DNA of 64,000 bases from Dactylorhiza incarnata (GCA_033032865.1 JAWHQI010000277.1:590501-654500); one strand, 5' to 3'. Shown: positions 32,388-44,400, numbered from the stretch's first letter. A program made the numbers and translations. Notes: a model not told the origin generated them from the letters alone.

Positions 32388-33667
32388 TGATGAGGATCAA
32401 CGTTGAACTACGTACCACTATTCGGCGAGGCCCGCATTCATGTATTCGCACACGAGACGTTGATCGGATCGATGATCCGAGACCACGAATGTGTCCGGAG
32501 CACCGTTTTAGTATTTCTATGTATCTTGTTTTTATTTTATTTTGGACTTGTATTTAGTGTTTTAGGACACCGGGCGTAACAGACAATCATACCCGTTCAC
32601 GCCGGGTGCCCAACCACACTCTGTTATAAGGTGGAGGCTTTCAGTTTTAAGGGTTGTTTATTCTGTGAGTGAATCCATAATTAGGAATCAAATCGTGGTG
32701 CGACGCCGCGAGATCGCGGGGTGCGATGTTCCTGTTAATCATTTCAGTTTTCCTTATTTGTTTTCTTTTCCCATAACTCCCCCCTGCCGCACGATCTCCC
32801 CCCTCACTCAGCCATAATCGCCCATTCCCAATCCTTCGACCACGACATATTGATCCAGATTTCCCCTTCCCCATCCGATTACAGGCTTCAGTTCTCCTCC
32901 AACCCACATCGTCTACTCCCTCCCACATCGACAACCCCCCACCGTAAGCAGCCTAATTCCCCTCCCTGTCACACATCACGCAATCAACGGCTACCCAGTT
33001 CCCTTTCCCGATCACCGTAGCCTCTGCAAGTCGCCGTTCCTCCGCGGTACTCTTACGGACGCCTCCCACAGCCACCGGAAAACCACCACTCCCCTTGTCC
33101 CTTCCCGTGCCGACAAACTCTCCCCCACATCCCCATCCTGCCGCAAGCCTCACTAACCTACCTCCAGCCGCAACCCACATCCAGCAGGCCCTCTGCAACA
33201 ACCCCACAACAACAGTCCCTTTACATCCGTTCACCGCTGCCGCTTCCTCCATTAGAACTTCTCCAACTACCACCGCCGGATCTCCATGCTTGTGAGTATT
33301 TTGTATTGTGTTTCTTTTTCTCTATTGGATATTGGAGGATCATCACATAGTTTTTTTGGAGATTATCGACTTGTTGCGTTATTGTTGCACTTTCCTAATT
33401 CTTATAAGTTTCCATTTGCGGAATTTTTTGTTGAAAGTACTCCTTGTGAAAGTGATCGTAATTTTACTTAAGTACCTGAATTTGAAACCCACATTGTGAT
33501 TAATTTGCTAAGTTTATATAATTATCATTGCTAAGATTTCATTTCTGGATTAAATTAAATTTACTTACGCATCATTTAAATTGGGATTGTTTGAGTCTGT
33601 CTTGCATTACCCACATAGGATTGCATTAGCGTCGGCGCAACCACCTCACACAGCCTACCCTGCGTCA
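32388..33667 (+). repeat. 5' LTR of the + strand gypsy element
   Basis: TGATGAGG...CTGCGTCA. From about 32653 it aligns with 37546-38591; its first 265 bp align instead with the LTR fragment at 39171. It includes a C-rich 32760-33290 stretch that yields spurious open frames on both strands. Confidence 0.88.
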
Positions 33668-33687
33668 AATTTGTATCAGAGGACAGG
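33668..33687 (+). other. primer binding site, initiator-Met tRNA type
   Basis: TTTGTATCAGAGGACAGG directly follows the 5' LTR; TGGTATCAGAG is the usual plant form. It confirms the + orientation. Confidence 0.7.
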
Positions 33688-33701
33688 TTAATGCCACTTG
33701 C

Positions 33702-35460
33702 ATGTTACATAGTGGTAGGCCTTTTCGTCAGTTCATGTTCGACCCGAACCTTACCGATGAGAGAACCATCAACTCCAACTCCGAAATGATACTTGCGGAA
33801 TTTCAACGGTTGATGATAGATCGATTCGATCAAATGAATACTCAATTAGACGATCTACGCACCCACATCGACGTCCTTAAGGATCATCGAGAGAATGCCA
33901 CTCCCCAAAGGAGGGAGAACCCACCCACTCCACCCGACGATCTCTTTAAAGAAGAACGAGGCGCCCTCCCCCCTCAAGATTGGCGTGCTAGGAATCAGCC
34001 ACCATGAGAGCCCGCCCCACACTTGAGTCGACCCCTCGATCACATTCATGACCGTTGACTTGGACTTGCCTCATATAGTCATCTCCACCCTCAGGAGGAC
34101 TATCCACCTCGATATCCAGCCCCTCATGATCGAGCCTAGGGTCATTTTGACTACGAACATGATGATTACTTTGACGAGTATCTTGAGCCACTTAGAGCAC
34201 CACACGCGGAGGACGACATCACCCGACACATACACATTGGCGCTCCCACCTTTGACGGTCACTTTGACTCAAAGGCCTTTAGTGATTGCCTTCAGTAGAT
34301 GGACTATTACTTCGAGTGGTATGATATGACCGACCAACGCCGCGTTAGATTTGCGAAGATGAAGTTGTTTGGCCCAACCAAGATTTTCTGGACCAGCTTA
34401 GAGAGGTCGCTTCATTGAGATGAATATCATCCTATTATCCCTTGGGAGGACATGAAGCGATGATTGAAGAATAAATACCTTCCCGTCTTCTATCGGGACC
34501 AGTTGCTAGATCAACTTTATGTGTTGCGCCAGAGCACGATATATGTGGTAGAGTACATGTCACGATTTGATGAGTTATCAGTGACGAGTGATCTACCATA
34601 GTAGACTAATTCCACCGCTTCCCGATTTCGCTCTGGATTGCGGTCTGAGTTACATAGGGAGCTTATTCCTCATCGGATGGAGACGGTAGAGCAAGCTTAT
34701 TAGATGACCCTCAAGTATGAGCAGTACCTGCGACTTGTTGGTGCCCGTCAGGCTCTTTCCAGATCAGATGGGCACACATTTAGGAGGCCGCCACCGGCCA
34801 CCACTCCTGTAGGATCCTCTCGTGTTCCCATCGACATGAAGGACAAGGTTGTCGGCACCGGACCACCAACGACCACCAGGTTGGGGAGCGTACAGTGTTA
34901 TCACTATTCGGATAAGGGCCATATGGCGGCCCAATGCTATACAAGGAATTTGTTAGTTGATGAAGGCGAACCCGGTGCTGATGCTGAGGAGGTCGCAAAT
35001 GTGGAGATAGTTACCACCGTCGAGGACGGGTGGGAGAGCGATGTTGAGTGCTCCCTAGAGTTAGGTGTTATACGACATCTCCTTGGCACCCCACATATTG
35101 ATGAGGATTGACGTCGTATGACGATATTTTATACTTTCTTTCCCAACGCAGGCGGTCCCTACAAGCTGGCCATTGATAACAGGAGTTGTGTGAACATTGT
35201 GGCCCAGAGAGCCTTAGAGAGGATGCTGGCGACTCCTGACCCTCATCCCTATCGAGTTTTTTGGGTCGATAAGATGACCATACAGGTTACCCAGAGGTGC
35301 TTAGTTCTGATCACTCTTACTTCGTTTGAGGATTGTGTTTGGTGCGACGTCATCCTTAGGGATCTTACCCGTTCTGTTAGGGAGACCTTTGCTCTACGAT
35401 CGCGATGCCACGTGTTTCGGTCACTCGAACATGTGCGTATTCTATGACAAGGGTCTTAAG
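33702..35460 (+). pseudogene. gypsy gag - protease remnant
   Basis: Gag pieces: MILAEFQRLMIDRFDQMNTQLDDL (33785-33860), an Arg/Pro-rich linker, and FDGHFDxxAFSD-like text near 34250. A zinc knuckle at about 34900 reads CYHYSDKGHMAAQC, where the second Cys of CX2C is Tyr. Protease at about 35160-35210 reads GPYKLAIDNRSCVNIVAQRALE (family: LIIDxGSCxNVVS); the Gly after Asp is replaced. Several frames are needed, with stops between. Confidence 0.7.
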
Positions 35461-35689
35461 ATCACATTGACGCGACCAAACCCAAGTAAAATTCCAAGGG
35501 TAAGGTCATACCCTCCACTAGTATGAGTTCATTTAGGTTGTTGCACATTCTGCGTTGCAGCGAGTTTATGAGGGTAACGCAGTATATTTTATGTAGTGAT
35601 AGCTACCACGGCTTCTGAGAGCCCTACAAAGATTCCTGAGCCACCACATGAGGTCTGACGTCTTCTTGATGAGTATGATGATATTATTC

Positions 35690-37000
35690 CGGATGAGTTT
35701 CCCCCGCTACGTAACATCCATCATGCCATAGATTTGACACTGGGAGATTCACTTTTGAACTTACCACATTATCGGATGAACCAAGATGAGCATGCTGAGC
35801 TCAAGAGGCAGGTTGATGAGTTGCTAAAGAAGCAATTCATACGTGAGATTCTGAGCCCTTGCCCTTCTCACCCCGAAGAAGGAAGGGAGCTGGCGAATGT
35901 GTATCGATAGTAGGGCCATTGATAAGATTACTATTAAATATCGTTTCCCCCAGTTGGACGACTTACTTGATATGATGGTTGGTGCCCAGGTATTTTTAAA
36001 GATCGATCTTCGCAGCGGGTACCATCAGAATAGAGTTTGCGAGGGAGACGAGTGGATGACAACTTTTAAGACTAAAGATGGTCTCTGTGAGTGGTTGGTC
36101 ATACCATTTGAGCTGCCCAACGCCCCCAACTCTTTTATGTGGGTCATGACTCAGATCTTACCACCCTTCATGAGCAAGTTCCTGGTCGTCTATTTTGATG
36201 ACATTCTGATTTATAACCACTCCCCTGCCGATCATATGGGACATCTGAGACTCTTATTTGAGATTCTCTATAAGGAGAAATTATTTGAGAACTTGAAGAA
36301 GTGTTCATTCTTGACTGACTCTGTACACTTCCTCAGGTTTATCACCTCAGCGTTCGACATGTCTGTTGACCCGGACAAGGTCCGTTCCATTCGCGAGTGT
36401 CCTATTCCGTCCACCATCAATGAGGCCCGTAGTTTTCATGGACTAGCCACCTTCTATCGAAGGTCTGTACGGGGTTTTAGTACGATCATGACCCCCTTTA
36501 CGAGCTATATGCGGAAGGAAGACTTCAAGTGGATGACGACTTCCACTCGAGCATTCAAAGAAATTAAGGAGATATTAATGACTGCCCCTGTCCTGAGATC
36601 GCCTGATTCTCTAAGGAATTTGAGATAGCCTGCGACGCATGTGGCCTTGGCATTGACGGAGTACTGAGCCGGGAGGGTCATCCCGTTTCTTACTTTAGTG
36701 AGAAGTTGAAAGTGGTCCGACAAAAGTACTCTAATTATGATAGAGTTTTATGCGGTAGTGCAGTCACTTCGGTAGTACAGAAGTACTCTTATTATCTCCT
36801 TCTGCTGCGAGAGTTTGTTTTATACTCGGACCATTAGACTCCGCGTTACCTTGACTCCCAAAGGAAATTAGGACATAAACATGCCAAGTGGGTCGAGTAC
36901 TTATATGATTTTCACTATGTAATCACACCGCGCGGGTGTTGAGAGCAAGCCTGCCGATGCTCTCAGTCGACGTATTGCCCCACTCCGCACACTGAGCACT
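35690..37000 (+). pseudogene. gypsy reverse transcriptase - RNase H
   Basis: It opens with HHAIDLTLGDS-like text and YRMNQDEHAELKRQVDELLKKQFIRE (35770-35840), then a frameshift to [62 protein letters not shown] and [14 protein letters not shown], with the catalytic FDD intact. Later: [28 protein letters not shown]. RNase H continues in another frame after 36628: [28 protein letters not shown], then HAKWVEYL. The long open frame 35897-36628 is the best-kept part. Confidence 0.85.
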
Positions 37001-37025
37001 GACCCGACTAGCTTTGATCGATTGT

Positions 37026-37545
37026 CTAATGTCTAGTGACTACCCCACTTGTCCTGATTTCGGTGAGATTTATTCTGGATTTTGAGGGACTCCCCTGAGC
37101 CCACTGAGGGGTTCGAATTGTAGAGGGATACTTATATCGTGGTCTCGTCTCTGCATCCCCAAAACGCCCATCCGAGACTTCCTGATTTGGGAGATGCACG
37201 CGGGTGGCGCTGCTAGCCATTTTGGCAGAGATAAGATGATTGCTTTGGTTGATGTCCGCTTCTATTGACTCGCCAAGAAAAGGGATGTGGCGCGTGTTGT
37301 ACGTCATTGCAGCATGTGCCAGACAGCGAAGGGTTCAAAACAGAATACTGGACTCTATACTCGTCTTCTGGTCCCACACCAGCCTTGGGTCGATATCAAC
37401 ATGGATTTTGTATTAGGCCTTCATCGCATCCTGAGGAAGCATGATTCTATTTTCGCAGTGGTAAATCGATTTTCGAAGATTACTCACTTTATTTCCTGCG
37501 GCCCATGTGGCAGCCCTTTTCATGACAAACATTTTTCGGTTCACA
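37026..37545 (+). pseudogene. gypsy integrase, N-terminal part, cut by deletion
   Basis: MHAGGAASHFGRDKMIALV and HCSMCQTAKG form the HHCC zinc module. Then LVPHQPWVDINMDFVLGLHR, DSIFAVVNRFSKITHFI (first catalytic Asp in MDFV; the VDRFSK Asp is Asn). At about 37545 the frame runs straight into LTR sequence; the rest of the core, second Asp and Glu, is deleted. Confidence 0.85.
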
Positions 37546-38591
37546 GTTGTTTATTTTGTGAGCGAATCTAGAATCAACAATCAAATCGTGGTGCGACGCC
37601 GCGAGATCCTGGGGTGCGACGTCCCGGTTAATCATTTCAATTTTCCATGTTTTCTTTTCCTGTAACTCCCCCCCTGCCGCACGATCTCCCCCTCACTCAG
37701 CCATAACCGCCCATTCCCAATCCTTCAGCCACGACCTATTGATCCCGATTTCTCCTTCCCCATCCGATTACAAGCGTTAGTTCTCCTATAGCCCCACGTC
37801 TTCCACTCCCTCCCACATCGACAGCCCCTCACCGCAAGTAGCCTAATTCCCCTCCCCGTCACACATCCCGCAATCGATCGCCACCCAGTTCCCTTCCCCG
37901 ATCCCCTCAACCTCTGCAAGTCGCCGCTCTTCCACGATACTCTCACCGCCACCTCCCCAGCCACCTCAAAACGACCACTCCCCTCCTCCCCTTCCAGTGT
38001 TGACAAACTCCTCTCCACATCTGCATCCTGCCGCAAGCCTCATATCCTGCCGCAAGCCTCATTTCCTGTCTCCAACCACAATCCAAGCCTCCCTGTATTC
38101 AGCAACCCACATCCAGCAACCCCTCGGCGACAGGCCCACTATAACATCCCCTCTACGTTCGTTCACCATCACCGCTTCCTCCGTCAGAACTTCTCCAACT
38201 ACCACCATCGGATTTCCATGCTTGTGAATATTTTGTTTCTTTTTCTCTATTGGATATTGGAGGATTATCACATAGTTGTTTGAAGATTATTGACTTGTTG
38301 CGCTATTGTTGCACTTTCCTAATTCTTATAAGTTTTCATTTGCGAAAATTGTAGTTGAAAGTACTCTTAGTGAAAGTGATCGTGATTTTGTTTAAGTACC
38401 TAAAGTTGAAACTCACATTGTGATTAATTTGCCAAGTTTATATAATTATCATTGCTAAGATTTCATTTTCTGATTAAATTAAATTTACTCACACATCATT
38501 TAGATTGTGATCGTTTGAGTCCGTCTTGCATTGCTCACATAGGATTGCATTAGCGTCGGCACAACCACCTCACACAGCCTACCCTGCGTCA
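37546..38591 (+). repeat. 3' LTR of the + strand gypsy element, 5' end missing
   Basis: It aligns with 32653-33667 to its end CTGCGTCA. The first 265 bp of the LTR (most of U3) are gone together with the downstream half of integrase. The GGAGG TSD beyond it is intact, so the deletion happened after insertion. Confidence 0.88.
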
Positions 38592-38596
38592 GGAGG

Positions 38597-39170
38597 TCAT
38601 CTTCATCAAGAAGATGTGTTGGAACATACATTTCACATCTCTTGGTTTGAGAATAACAAATCCTAACTTGTATTTGATCCAACTTGCTCTTGTTTATAGT
38701 GTGTAAGTTATACAAGTATAGTAGAGACAAGTAAAAAGAAATTCGTTCTAGACGATCAAAGTAGAAGGATTAAAATGATCACTACCGTACCGCGATAGCA
38801 GTCGTTCTAGATGGACAGATGGCCAGGGACATTTTAAAGGAGATATGGCGGGAGATGAAAACTCATAAAGGAAACCACTACCGCGCGGCGATAAGACTTA
38901 TCACGCAGCGGTAGTTTTAGGCAACCTCGCCAATCATCCGCAGATTGAAAGCTAAAGAGAGAAGGAGATCAATTTCTGGCAGGAGCACAAAGTTTATTTG
39001 GTAAAGCCATACTGCATTGCGATAGGATCTATCGCATATGGTAACTATTAGGCAACCACAACGATCTCAATGTGATTGAGGAGCCAAAAGGAGCATGCAA
39101 TCTCATTTTGGAGGCAATGATTTATCAGACTACCATTGAGCAATAATTATTTCCAAAGATGAAAGCCATA
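38597..39170. other. unassigned sequence; no gene seen
   Basis: Continuation of the target into which the gypsy element inserted (it joins 32290-32387). It contains a loosely repeated word near ACCGCG..GCGATA (38790, 38880, 39010). No reliable ORF or TE protein. Confidence 0.5.
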
Positions 39171-39580
39171 TGATGGGGATCGACGCTGGAATACGGGTCA
39201 CCAATCGGTGGGGCCCACATTCGTGTATTCGCGCAGGAGGTGCTGATCGGATCGGCGATCCGAGATCGCGAGCGCGTCCGGCTCGTCGTTTTACTATTTA
39301 TATGTATTTTGTTTATTTTTTATTTGGACGCGTATTTAATGTTTTAGGCCATCAAGCGTAACAATCAATCATAGGCGTTCACGCCGGGTGCCCAACCGCC
39401 CCTCTCGTTATAAATAGGGGTGGATGCTTCATTTTATTTTCATTATGGAATTTGTGAGCGAATCCAGATTAGGTAATCATCCGTGGTGGGACGCCGCGAG
39501 GCCCAGTGTGCGACGTCCCAACTTCCCTTTTCAATTTCCAGTTTCCTTTCGATTATCTTCCTGTTCCCGTAACGGTCAAT
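39171..39580 (+). repeat. LTR fragment of the same family as the 32.4 kb gypsy element
   Basis: It starts TGATGGGGATCGACG, matching TGATGAGGATCAACG at 32388, and shares CACGCCGGGTGCCCAACC, the TATAA-like stretch and CGACGCCGCGAG. Similarity fades after about 39580. It keeps the U3 and R part only, so it is a truncated or recombined second copy, not the missing piece of the neighbour. Confidence 0.75.
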
Positions 39581-39619
39581 CATAGCCGTCAATTTCCAAA
39601 TTCTATATCCCTCCAGGTT

Positions 39620-39800
39620 TCATACCAGAGGGGCACATCATCAGGGGGTTCATTGGGTGGGGTGTAAAATAATTCATCGCGTGTACGATGATACTAAATA
39701 AACACGTGAAATGCCAGTACTAATAATGATGGAATCGAACCCAAGACCATCGAGAGCACTCACACTCTCGACTAAATCGAAGATAGTGGTGAACACTCCC
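39620..39800 (-). mobile_element. SINE-like, tRNA-derived stretch
   Basis: On the - strand TAGTCGAGAGTG is followed by GGTCTTGGGTTCGATTCC with an exact B-box (39732-39742 on +). The spacing (about 35) fits a tRNA-derived SINE head. The body (TTTACACCCCAC words) partly recurs at about 39840-39900 on the same strand. I cannot define the ends or a TSD. Confidence 0.4.
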
Positions 39801-40477
39801 CAAAAGAGTGGTGGTTTATCCCGAGTCTCTCTAGGCGGAGTGTAAACATTCTCGTCGCGTGCGGTATAAACATCCTGAATGTTGGTACAAAAATTGCACC
39901 CCACGTCTTACACTGGAGAAAAGGAATAAAGAACTGTGGACAACCAGTTACTAAGGGTCTGGAGCTATTGAGAAGGATGTTACTAGACAGCTAGACTACG
40001 AGAGGAACCTTAGGAATGACAAAAACTGAGACCGCCTAGGCTAATACTACGATCTAGGCTCCAACCAAAAGTCCTTTTTAGGGACCCCTACCCCTCTATT
40101 TATAGACGCGAGAGCCTGCCCAAACGGGCAGATCTCGAAAATATGGGCTGCCCAGGACATAAGGAAGCCAGGATGGTGGAAAAGAGTTACTTGAGTTGCC
40201 AACAACAGACAAGCCACAGGTTCCAGACCGCGCGGTCTGACGGTCTCAACTAACCTTGACAGCTGAGAGCTTCGAAATTTCACTGCTGAGAATGAGGCAG
40301 GCGGTCTGAAAAAATGGAGACCGCCGTGACCGCCGAGACCAGGTGAATTCTGCTGAGCTTTTGAGATCGCGAACTTCTGGGCTAACATAATCCCTGCACA
40401 TTTCCAAGTTCTAAAAGACTTCGGAAATGTTCGCTTTGACCGCGAAGATCGCGATTACCCTTGATGTGACTGACGGC

Positions 40478-40485
40478 TATAAAAA
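40478..40485 (+). promoter_or_regulatory. TATA box of coiled-coil gene 1
   Basis: GGCTATAAAAAGGCC, a near-ideal plant TATA box, 112 bp upstream of the ATG at 40590. Bases 39800-40470 upstream have no gene, but are rich in GCGGTCT, GACCGCC and GATCGCG words, as are the genes. Confidence 0.65.
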
Positions 40486-40589
40486 GGCCTGCATGCATAA
40501 TCCCTTCATTCTGAACTTCTTTTCAAAACTTGAGCTGAAAATCTGACAAGCGGTCTTAAGCTTTCGAGATCATCGAGGTTGTCTTGACA

Positions 40590-42135
40590 ATGAGTTTCAT
40601 AAGGCACTTGGAGCAAAAGAAAGCTGCAATTCCGCCTGTAGTTTCGCAGAAATCTTCAGTGAAGAAGTCTAAGACCGTAGAGTTAGCTGATTCCAAGAAG
40701 ATACTTGAGACGGGGTGTTCAGAAATGACGGTCAAGGAGACCGCTGAGACTGTTGAAAAGCCAGAGATGAAGAGACTTGATGCACCATCGCTGACGGTCT
40801 CGAATATAGTGGACATCACAAGATCTTCTTCAGAGATACCAGAACTTGACCTTGCTGGTGTGAAGATTTCTTTTGATTCGGAGAAATCGCTAGAGATGCT
40901 CAAACAGACCGCTGTAAATCGCGGTCAGATCACTACTGAGGAAATAAAAGCCGGCCTCCAGAGGAACATAGCTTCTGCTGAAAAATTGAGAAAAAGGATT
41001 GGTGAAGAAGAAAAAGCTGCTGAAATCAGTAGAAAGAAGTCAAAGACCGATTATCCTTCTGAGATCGGGAAGACCAGAAAGAAAGGAGATAAGAAACTTT
41101 TAGCTAAAACTGTTGCGATTAAACCGACTTCCGCTCGTCTTCCTTCTGAAGCTCTTGCGGTCGCTCCTCTGCAGGTTGTTAACAAAGCAACTGATTCTTC
41201 TCTTGCGGTCTCGCAATCGTCGTACGGTCTCAGCTCTGAACTAAAGATCTATCTCGACGACCCTTCTTTAAATAATTCTTCTTCCCTTTCTATTGCGCAG
41301 TCCATCGATCCTTTTGAGGTTGAATTACATCGTTTTGAAGTAGATGCTGAAGATTGAAACCTACAAGAAAGTTAAGAAGGTGAAGACGGAGAAGGAGGAG
41401 GGTAAGATTGAGCTGGAGCAGAAAAGAATGAAGTTGTTGAACGAGAAGACTAAAGCTGAACTGGCTGAGAAGGTGCAGAAAGAGAAGGAAGAAGGGAAGA
41501 AGAGACAAAGGGAAGAAGAAAAAGGAGAGAAGAAAATGTTGGAGGAGAAGAAAAGGAAAAAGACAGAGGAAGAAGAGAAGAAGAAGGAAAAAAGGAGAGG
41601 AGGAGAAGAGGAAAAGAAGAAGAAGAAAGAAGAGGGAGAGAAGAAGAGGAAGGAGGAGGAAGAGAATAAAAAGAAGGCAGAGGAGGAGAAAAAGAAGGAA
41701 GAGGAGAAAGAGAAGAAAAATAAAGAAGAGGAGAAAAAGAAGAAGGAAGAGGAGAAAGAGAAGAAGGAAACGAAAGAAGAGGAGGAGAAAAAGAGGAAGG
41801 GGAAAGAGACAGAGGAGAAGGAGTTTGGAGAGGAAGAAAAAGAGGAAGAAAGAGCCGAGGAGGAAAGAGAAGGAGAGGGGGAAGAAGAAGAAGAGGGAGA
41901 GGAGGAAGAGAAAGAAGAGACGGAAGAGAAGGAAGAGACCGCGCGAACTCGTGTGGAGGTGCAACTCTTCAAAGAAAAAGAGGTTCTTTCTGGCGGGAAG
42001 AAGGTGACCGTTGCGGAAGATGCCAAGCTGACCCAGGCGGCTGCAGATCGTGTGGCTGCGATCTTGGCTATTCAGTCTGGTAAGGTTAAATCGATCGCTG
42101 AACCTAATTTTTCCCTTCCAGTGTATATTAGACCT
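40590..42135 (+). pseudogene. coiled-coil gene 1, 5' part: Lys/Glu-rich protein, cut by copia A
   Basis: The start is ATG 40590 (MSFIRHLEQKKAAIP), chosen because it is the first ATG after the TATA box. The first 255 residues are a polar, Lys/Ser-rich region with no known fold. A one-base frameshift near 41344-41357 leads to about 260 more residues, of which about 41380-41940 encode almost only Glu and Lys (with Arg), a long charged helix or single-alpha-helix type. It ends in SLPVYIRP at the insertion site of copia A. After the copia, at 53972, the same frame stays open for another ~40 codons. Similar architecture is known from plant retroelement-associated proteins; function unknown. Confidence 0.6.
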
Positions 42136-42306
42136 TGTTAGAAAAGCTCATGTAAATGCCCATTTATTTTCTTGTTTCTCTCTCTCATCTTTAGTCCCAC
42201 ATCTTGTATAAAGTTTTTCTCTCTCTTTCTCCCTCCTATATATGTGTATTCATACATTGTATTTGATACATAGAAAGGTATATACAAGGTTTTGCTCTTC
42301 TCTACA
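42136..42306 (+). repeat. 5' LTR of copia A
   Basis: 171 bp with CCTCCTATATATGTG (TATA-like) and pyrimidine CTCTCTC runs. It pairs with 53801-53971. The PBS TGGTATCAAAGA follows at 42307. Confidence 0.93.
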
Positions 42307-42902
42307 TGGTATCAAAGAATTCGGTCCGAAATACCTGTCTCCCAATTTTTTGACCCCCCCCCCCTCTTGAGAGCGGTCTCCCGTTTCTGTGACCCCCCTC
42401 CCCCGTGAGCTCCCTTCTCCAGTTTCTTCCTCTACTCCGCTGTCTTAGAAGCTGTCTCCTTCTAATAAGTGGGCCTCCTCCTGCCGAGCTCTCTCTGGTT
42501 CAGCAATCTCTCGAGCGGTTTCCCTCCAGCAGCTTGCGACCTCCTGAGCGGTCTCCCTCCTGCCGAGCCCCTGCTCGCAGCTCCCTCAAGCGGACTCCTG
42601 CCCGCTTCCAAGCGGTCTCCCTCTGCCGAGCTCCCCTTTCAGCAGCCTCTCTTGCTCGTCGTGCGCTTCAGTGGCCTCTCCTGCTCGCCGCGCGCTTCAG
42701 CGGCCTCTCCTGCTCCTGCGGCCTCTTCTGCTCGCCGCGCCCTCTGTCGCGCTCCATTCTAGCGGCCTCCTCTCAGCGCGATCGTACAGAGCTCCCTCTA
42801 CCGATCTCACTCAGGTCGTGCGGTCTCCCTCAGAGCTCGCTCAGTGCCCTCCAACAGCCTTGCCGACCTCTCACATCGATCTCCACCTTGCCGCCCTCTA
42901 GC
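42307..42902 (+). other. PBS and leader of copia A, repeat-rich
   Basis: TGGTATCAAAGAATTCGG (initiator-Met type) is followed by a C-run (about 42354-42363), then a GC-rich leader built of degenerate repeats around GCGGTCTCCCTC, GCTCGC and TCCCTC. The open frames here (42405-42968 and others) are products of that repetition. The leader continues after hAT C at 43641-43741 with the same words. Confidence 0.75.
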
Positions 42903-43632
42903 CATTGTTTTAAATGTCCTCCGACATGTCCGACATGTCATTTTAGGGCAAAACGATATATTTTCTAAAAAAAAAATAGGTTATGTCCTTTTGTAAAATA
43001 TAGGCCGACATGTCCGATTTTTTCCGATATATCAGCCGAAACGACTTTTAAATATATCACCCGCTATTTTATTGTATGTTATATTAGCAGACTAACAACA
43101 TATGTTTAAATCGCTTATGAATATTATATTATGTATGTTTAAATTGATTGGATTTATTGTTTCGATTTTTTTAATGTTTTATTCTTGCAACCAATTTTAT
43201 ATAATTGCTTCGCAATTTTTTAATTTCATATTACAAAAAATATGAAAATATTTAATACATTTATTACAAAAAATATGAAAATATTTAAATCTTCTTTATT
43301 TGCAATAAACTTATTGTTATCAAAATAAAATTATTGTATACTATTAAATATATTTTACAATGTATCATTTTGTGTTTGTTAATAATATTTTATCTTAGAT
43401 ACTATTCGATTTTATTTTGTAATATAAATGACTCATTTTTTATTTATTTGTTATATTATTTTTCTATTTTTATACCGTATAATTATAGTTAATATACATA
43501 AAAATAAAAACTTTATTTATAAACATGGAAATCTGATATTTTAAAATATCCCCAACATGTCTCCGACTTTCGATTTCCAACATTTCAAAACTCAATCTGA
43601 TATGTCGCCGACATCCGATATTTAAAACATTG
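42903..43632. mobile_element. hAT-type MITE, copy C (GTCGG/CCGAC family), complete
   Basis: Ends CATTGTTTTAAATGTCC and, on the other strand, CAATGTTTTAAATATCGG. The flanks are CCTCTAGC on both sides (42895-42902 and 43633-43640), a perfect 8-bp TSD. 730 bp, AT-rich centre, subterminal CCGACAT/ATGTCGG words less regular than in A and B. Same orientation as copy A. It lies in the copia A leader. No transposase. Confidence 0.92.
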
Positions 43633-43741
43633 CCTCTAGCAGCGATCTCCGCCTTGCCGCCCGCGTGCGATCTCCCTCAGGTCGTGCGGTCTCCCTCAGA
43701 GCTCGCTCAACGATCCCCTCAGCCTTGCCGGCCTTTCTGCA

Positions 43742-44400
43742 ATGGGTTCCTCCAGTGATCCCTCGGTGCATCCAGAGGGACAAACCGCTACCTCTTCAGC
43801 TGCCAGCTTACTTCCCACTCCTGAACTGCGCGACGAACTACGAATCACCCCATCTCCCTGACTGGGAAGAAAAACTTCGTCAAGTGGGTGCACTCTGTCA
43901 GACGAGTTCTTCAGTCCAAGGGCCTTCTGACTCATCTCACTAGGGACCCTCCATCTGCTCCTACGGATGACTGGCTGCGTAACGATGGTCGGGTTCAGAC
44001 ATGGCTTCTCAACTCCCTTGATGGCGAACCTTACCGCATGACCATGTATCACGAGACGGCCAAGGCAATGAGGGAGGAACTCCACTCCTTGTACTCCGGC
44101 AAGGACAACCTTCAACACTTGTATGACATCATTACCGAGCTTCAAAACCTTGACACTGACGGGGCGGCTGACTTAACCTCATTTGTTGCTCGGGCCAAGA
44201 CTCTCGCAGAAGCCTGGATACAACATCAACCCTCTACTACAGATCTAGCAGCTCAGCGTGCTCAAAAAGAGGCTGTGTGTATTGTCATGATGATGGCTCG
44301 CGTCCCACTTCACCTTCAGAGTATTCGGGCGCAGATCCTTTCATCGGCTACAACCCCGTCATTATCTAATATGTGCTCCATGTTGCTAAGTCTCCCCGCC
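43742..44400 (+). pseudogene. copia A gag, capsid part
   Basis: It probably starts at ATG 43742 (MGSSSDPS), parallel to copia B's MGSSVPP. A frameshift near 43860 leads to a long open stretch: WVHSVRRVLQSKGLL (in its frame), DDWLRNDGRVQTWLLNSL, KAMREELHSLYSG and LTSFVARAKTLAEAWIQ. This is the copia gag capsid region. A frameshift near 44385 precedes the knuckle part. Confidence 0.8.

Larger units (their letters stand above)
32388..38591 (+). mobile_element. Ty3/gypsy element, + strand, 3' deleted
   Basis: It starts TGATGAGGATC at 32388 and ends CCCTGCGTCA at 38591. Flanks are GGAGG on both sides (32383-32387 and 38592-38596), a perfect TSD. The 5' LTR is complete (1,280 bp). The 3' LTR lacks its first ~265 bp, joined directly to integrase at about 37545. 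Gag, protease, RT, RNase H and the first part of integrase are recognisable with many stops. The RT text is of the chromovirus type. Confidence 0.9.

Noticed and set aside
32760..33295. Ala/Pro-rich and Gly/Val-rich open frames on opposite strands
   Set aside because: C-rich LTR sequence of the + strand gypsy element, with a similar stretch in its 3' LTR at 37670-38230 that is not open in the same way.
40047..40388. 113-residue - strand open frame upstream of coiled-coil gene 1
   Set aside because: No domain, no start context, and it crosses the probable promoter region of gene 1 in the opposite direction.
41290..42026. Long - strand open frames rich in Phe/Ser/Leu
   Set aside because: They are the complement of the Lys/Glu-codon run (GAG/AAG) of coiled-coil gene 1; the composition alone keeps both frames open.
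42405..42968. Ser/Pro/Leu/Arg-rich + strand frame of 187 codons
   Set aside because: Runs through the repeat-rich copia A leader into hAT C; produced by TCCCTC/GCTCGC repetition.
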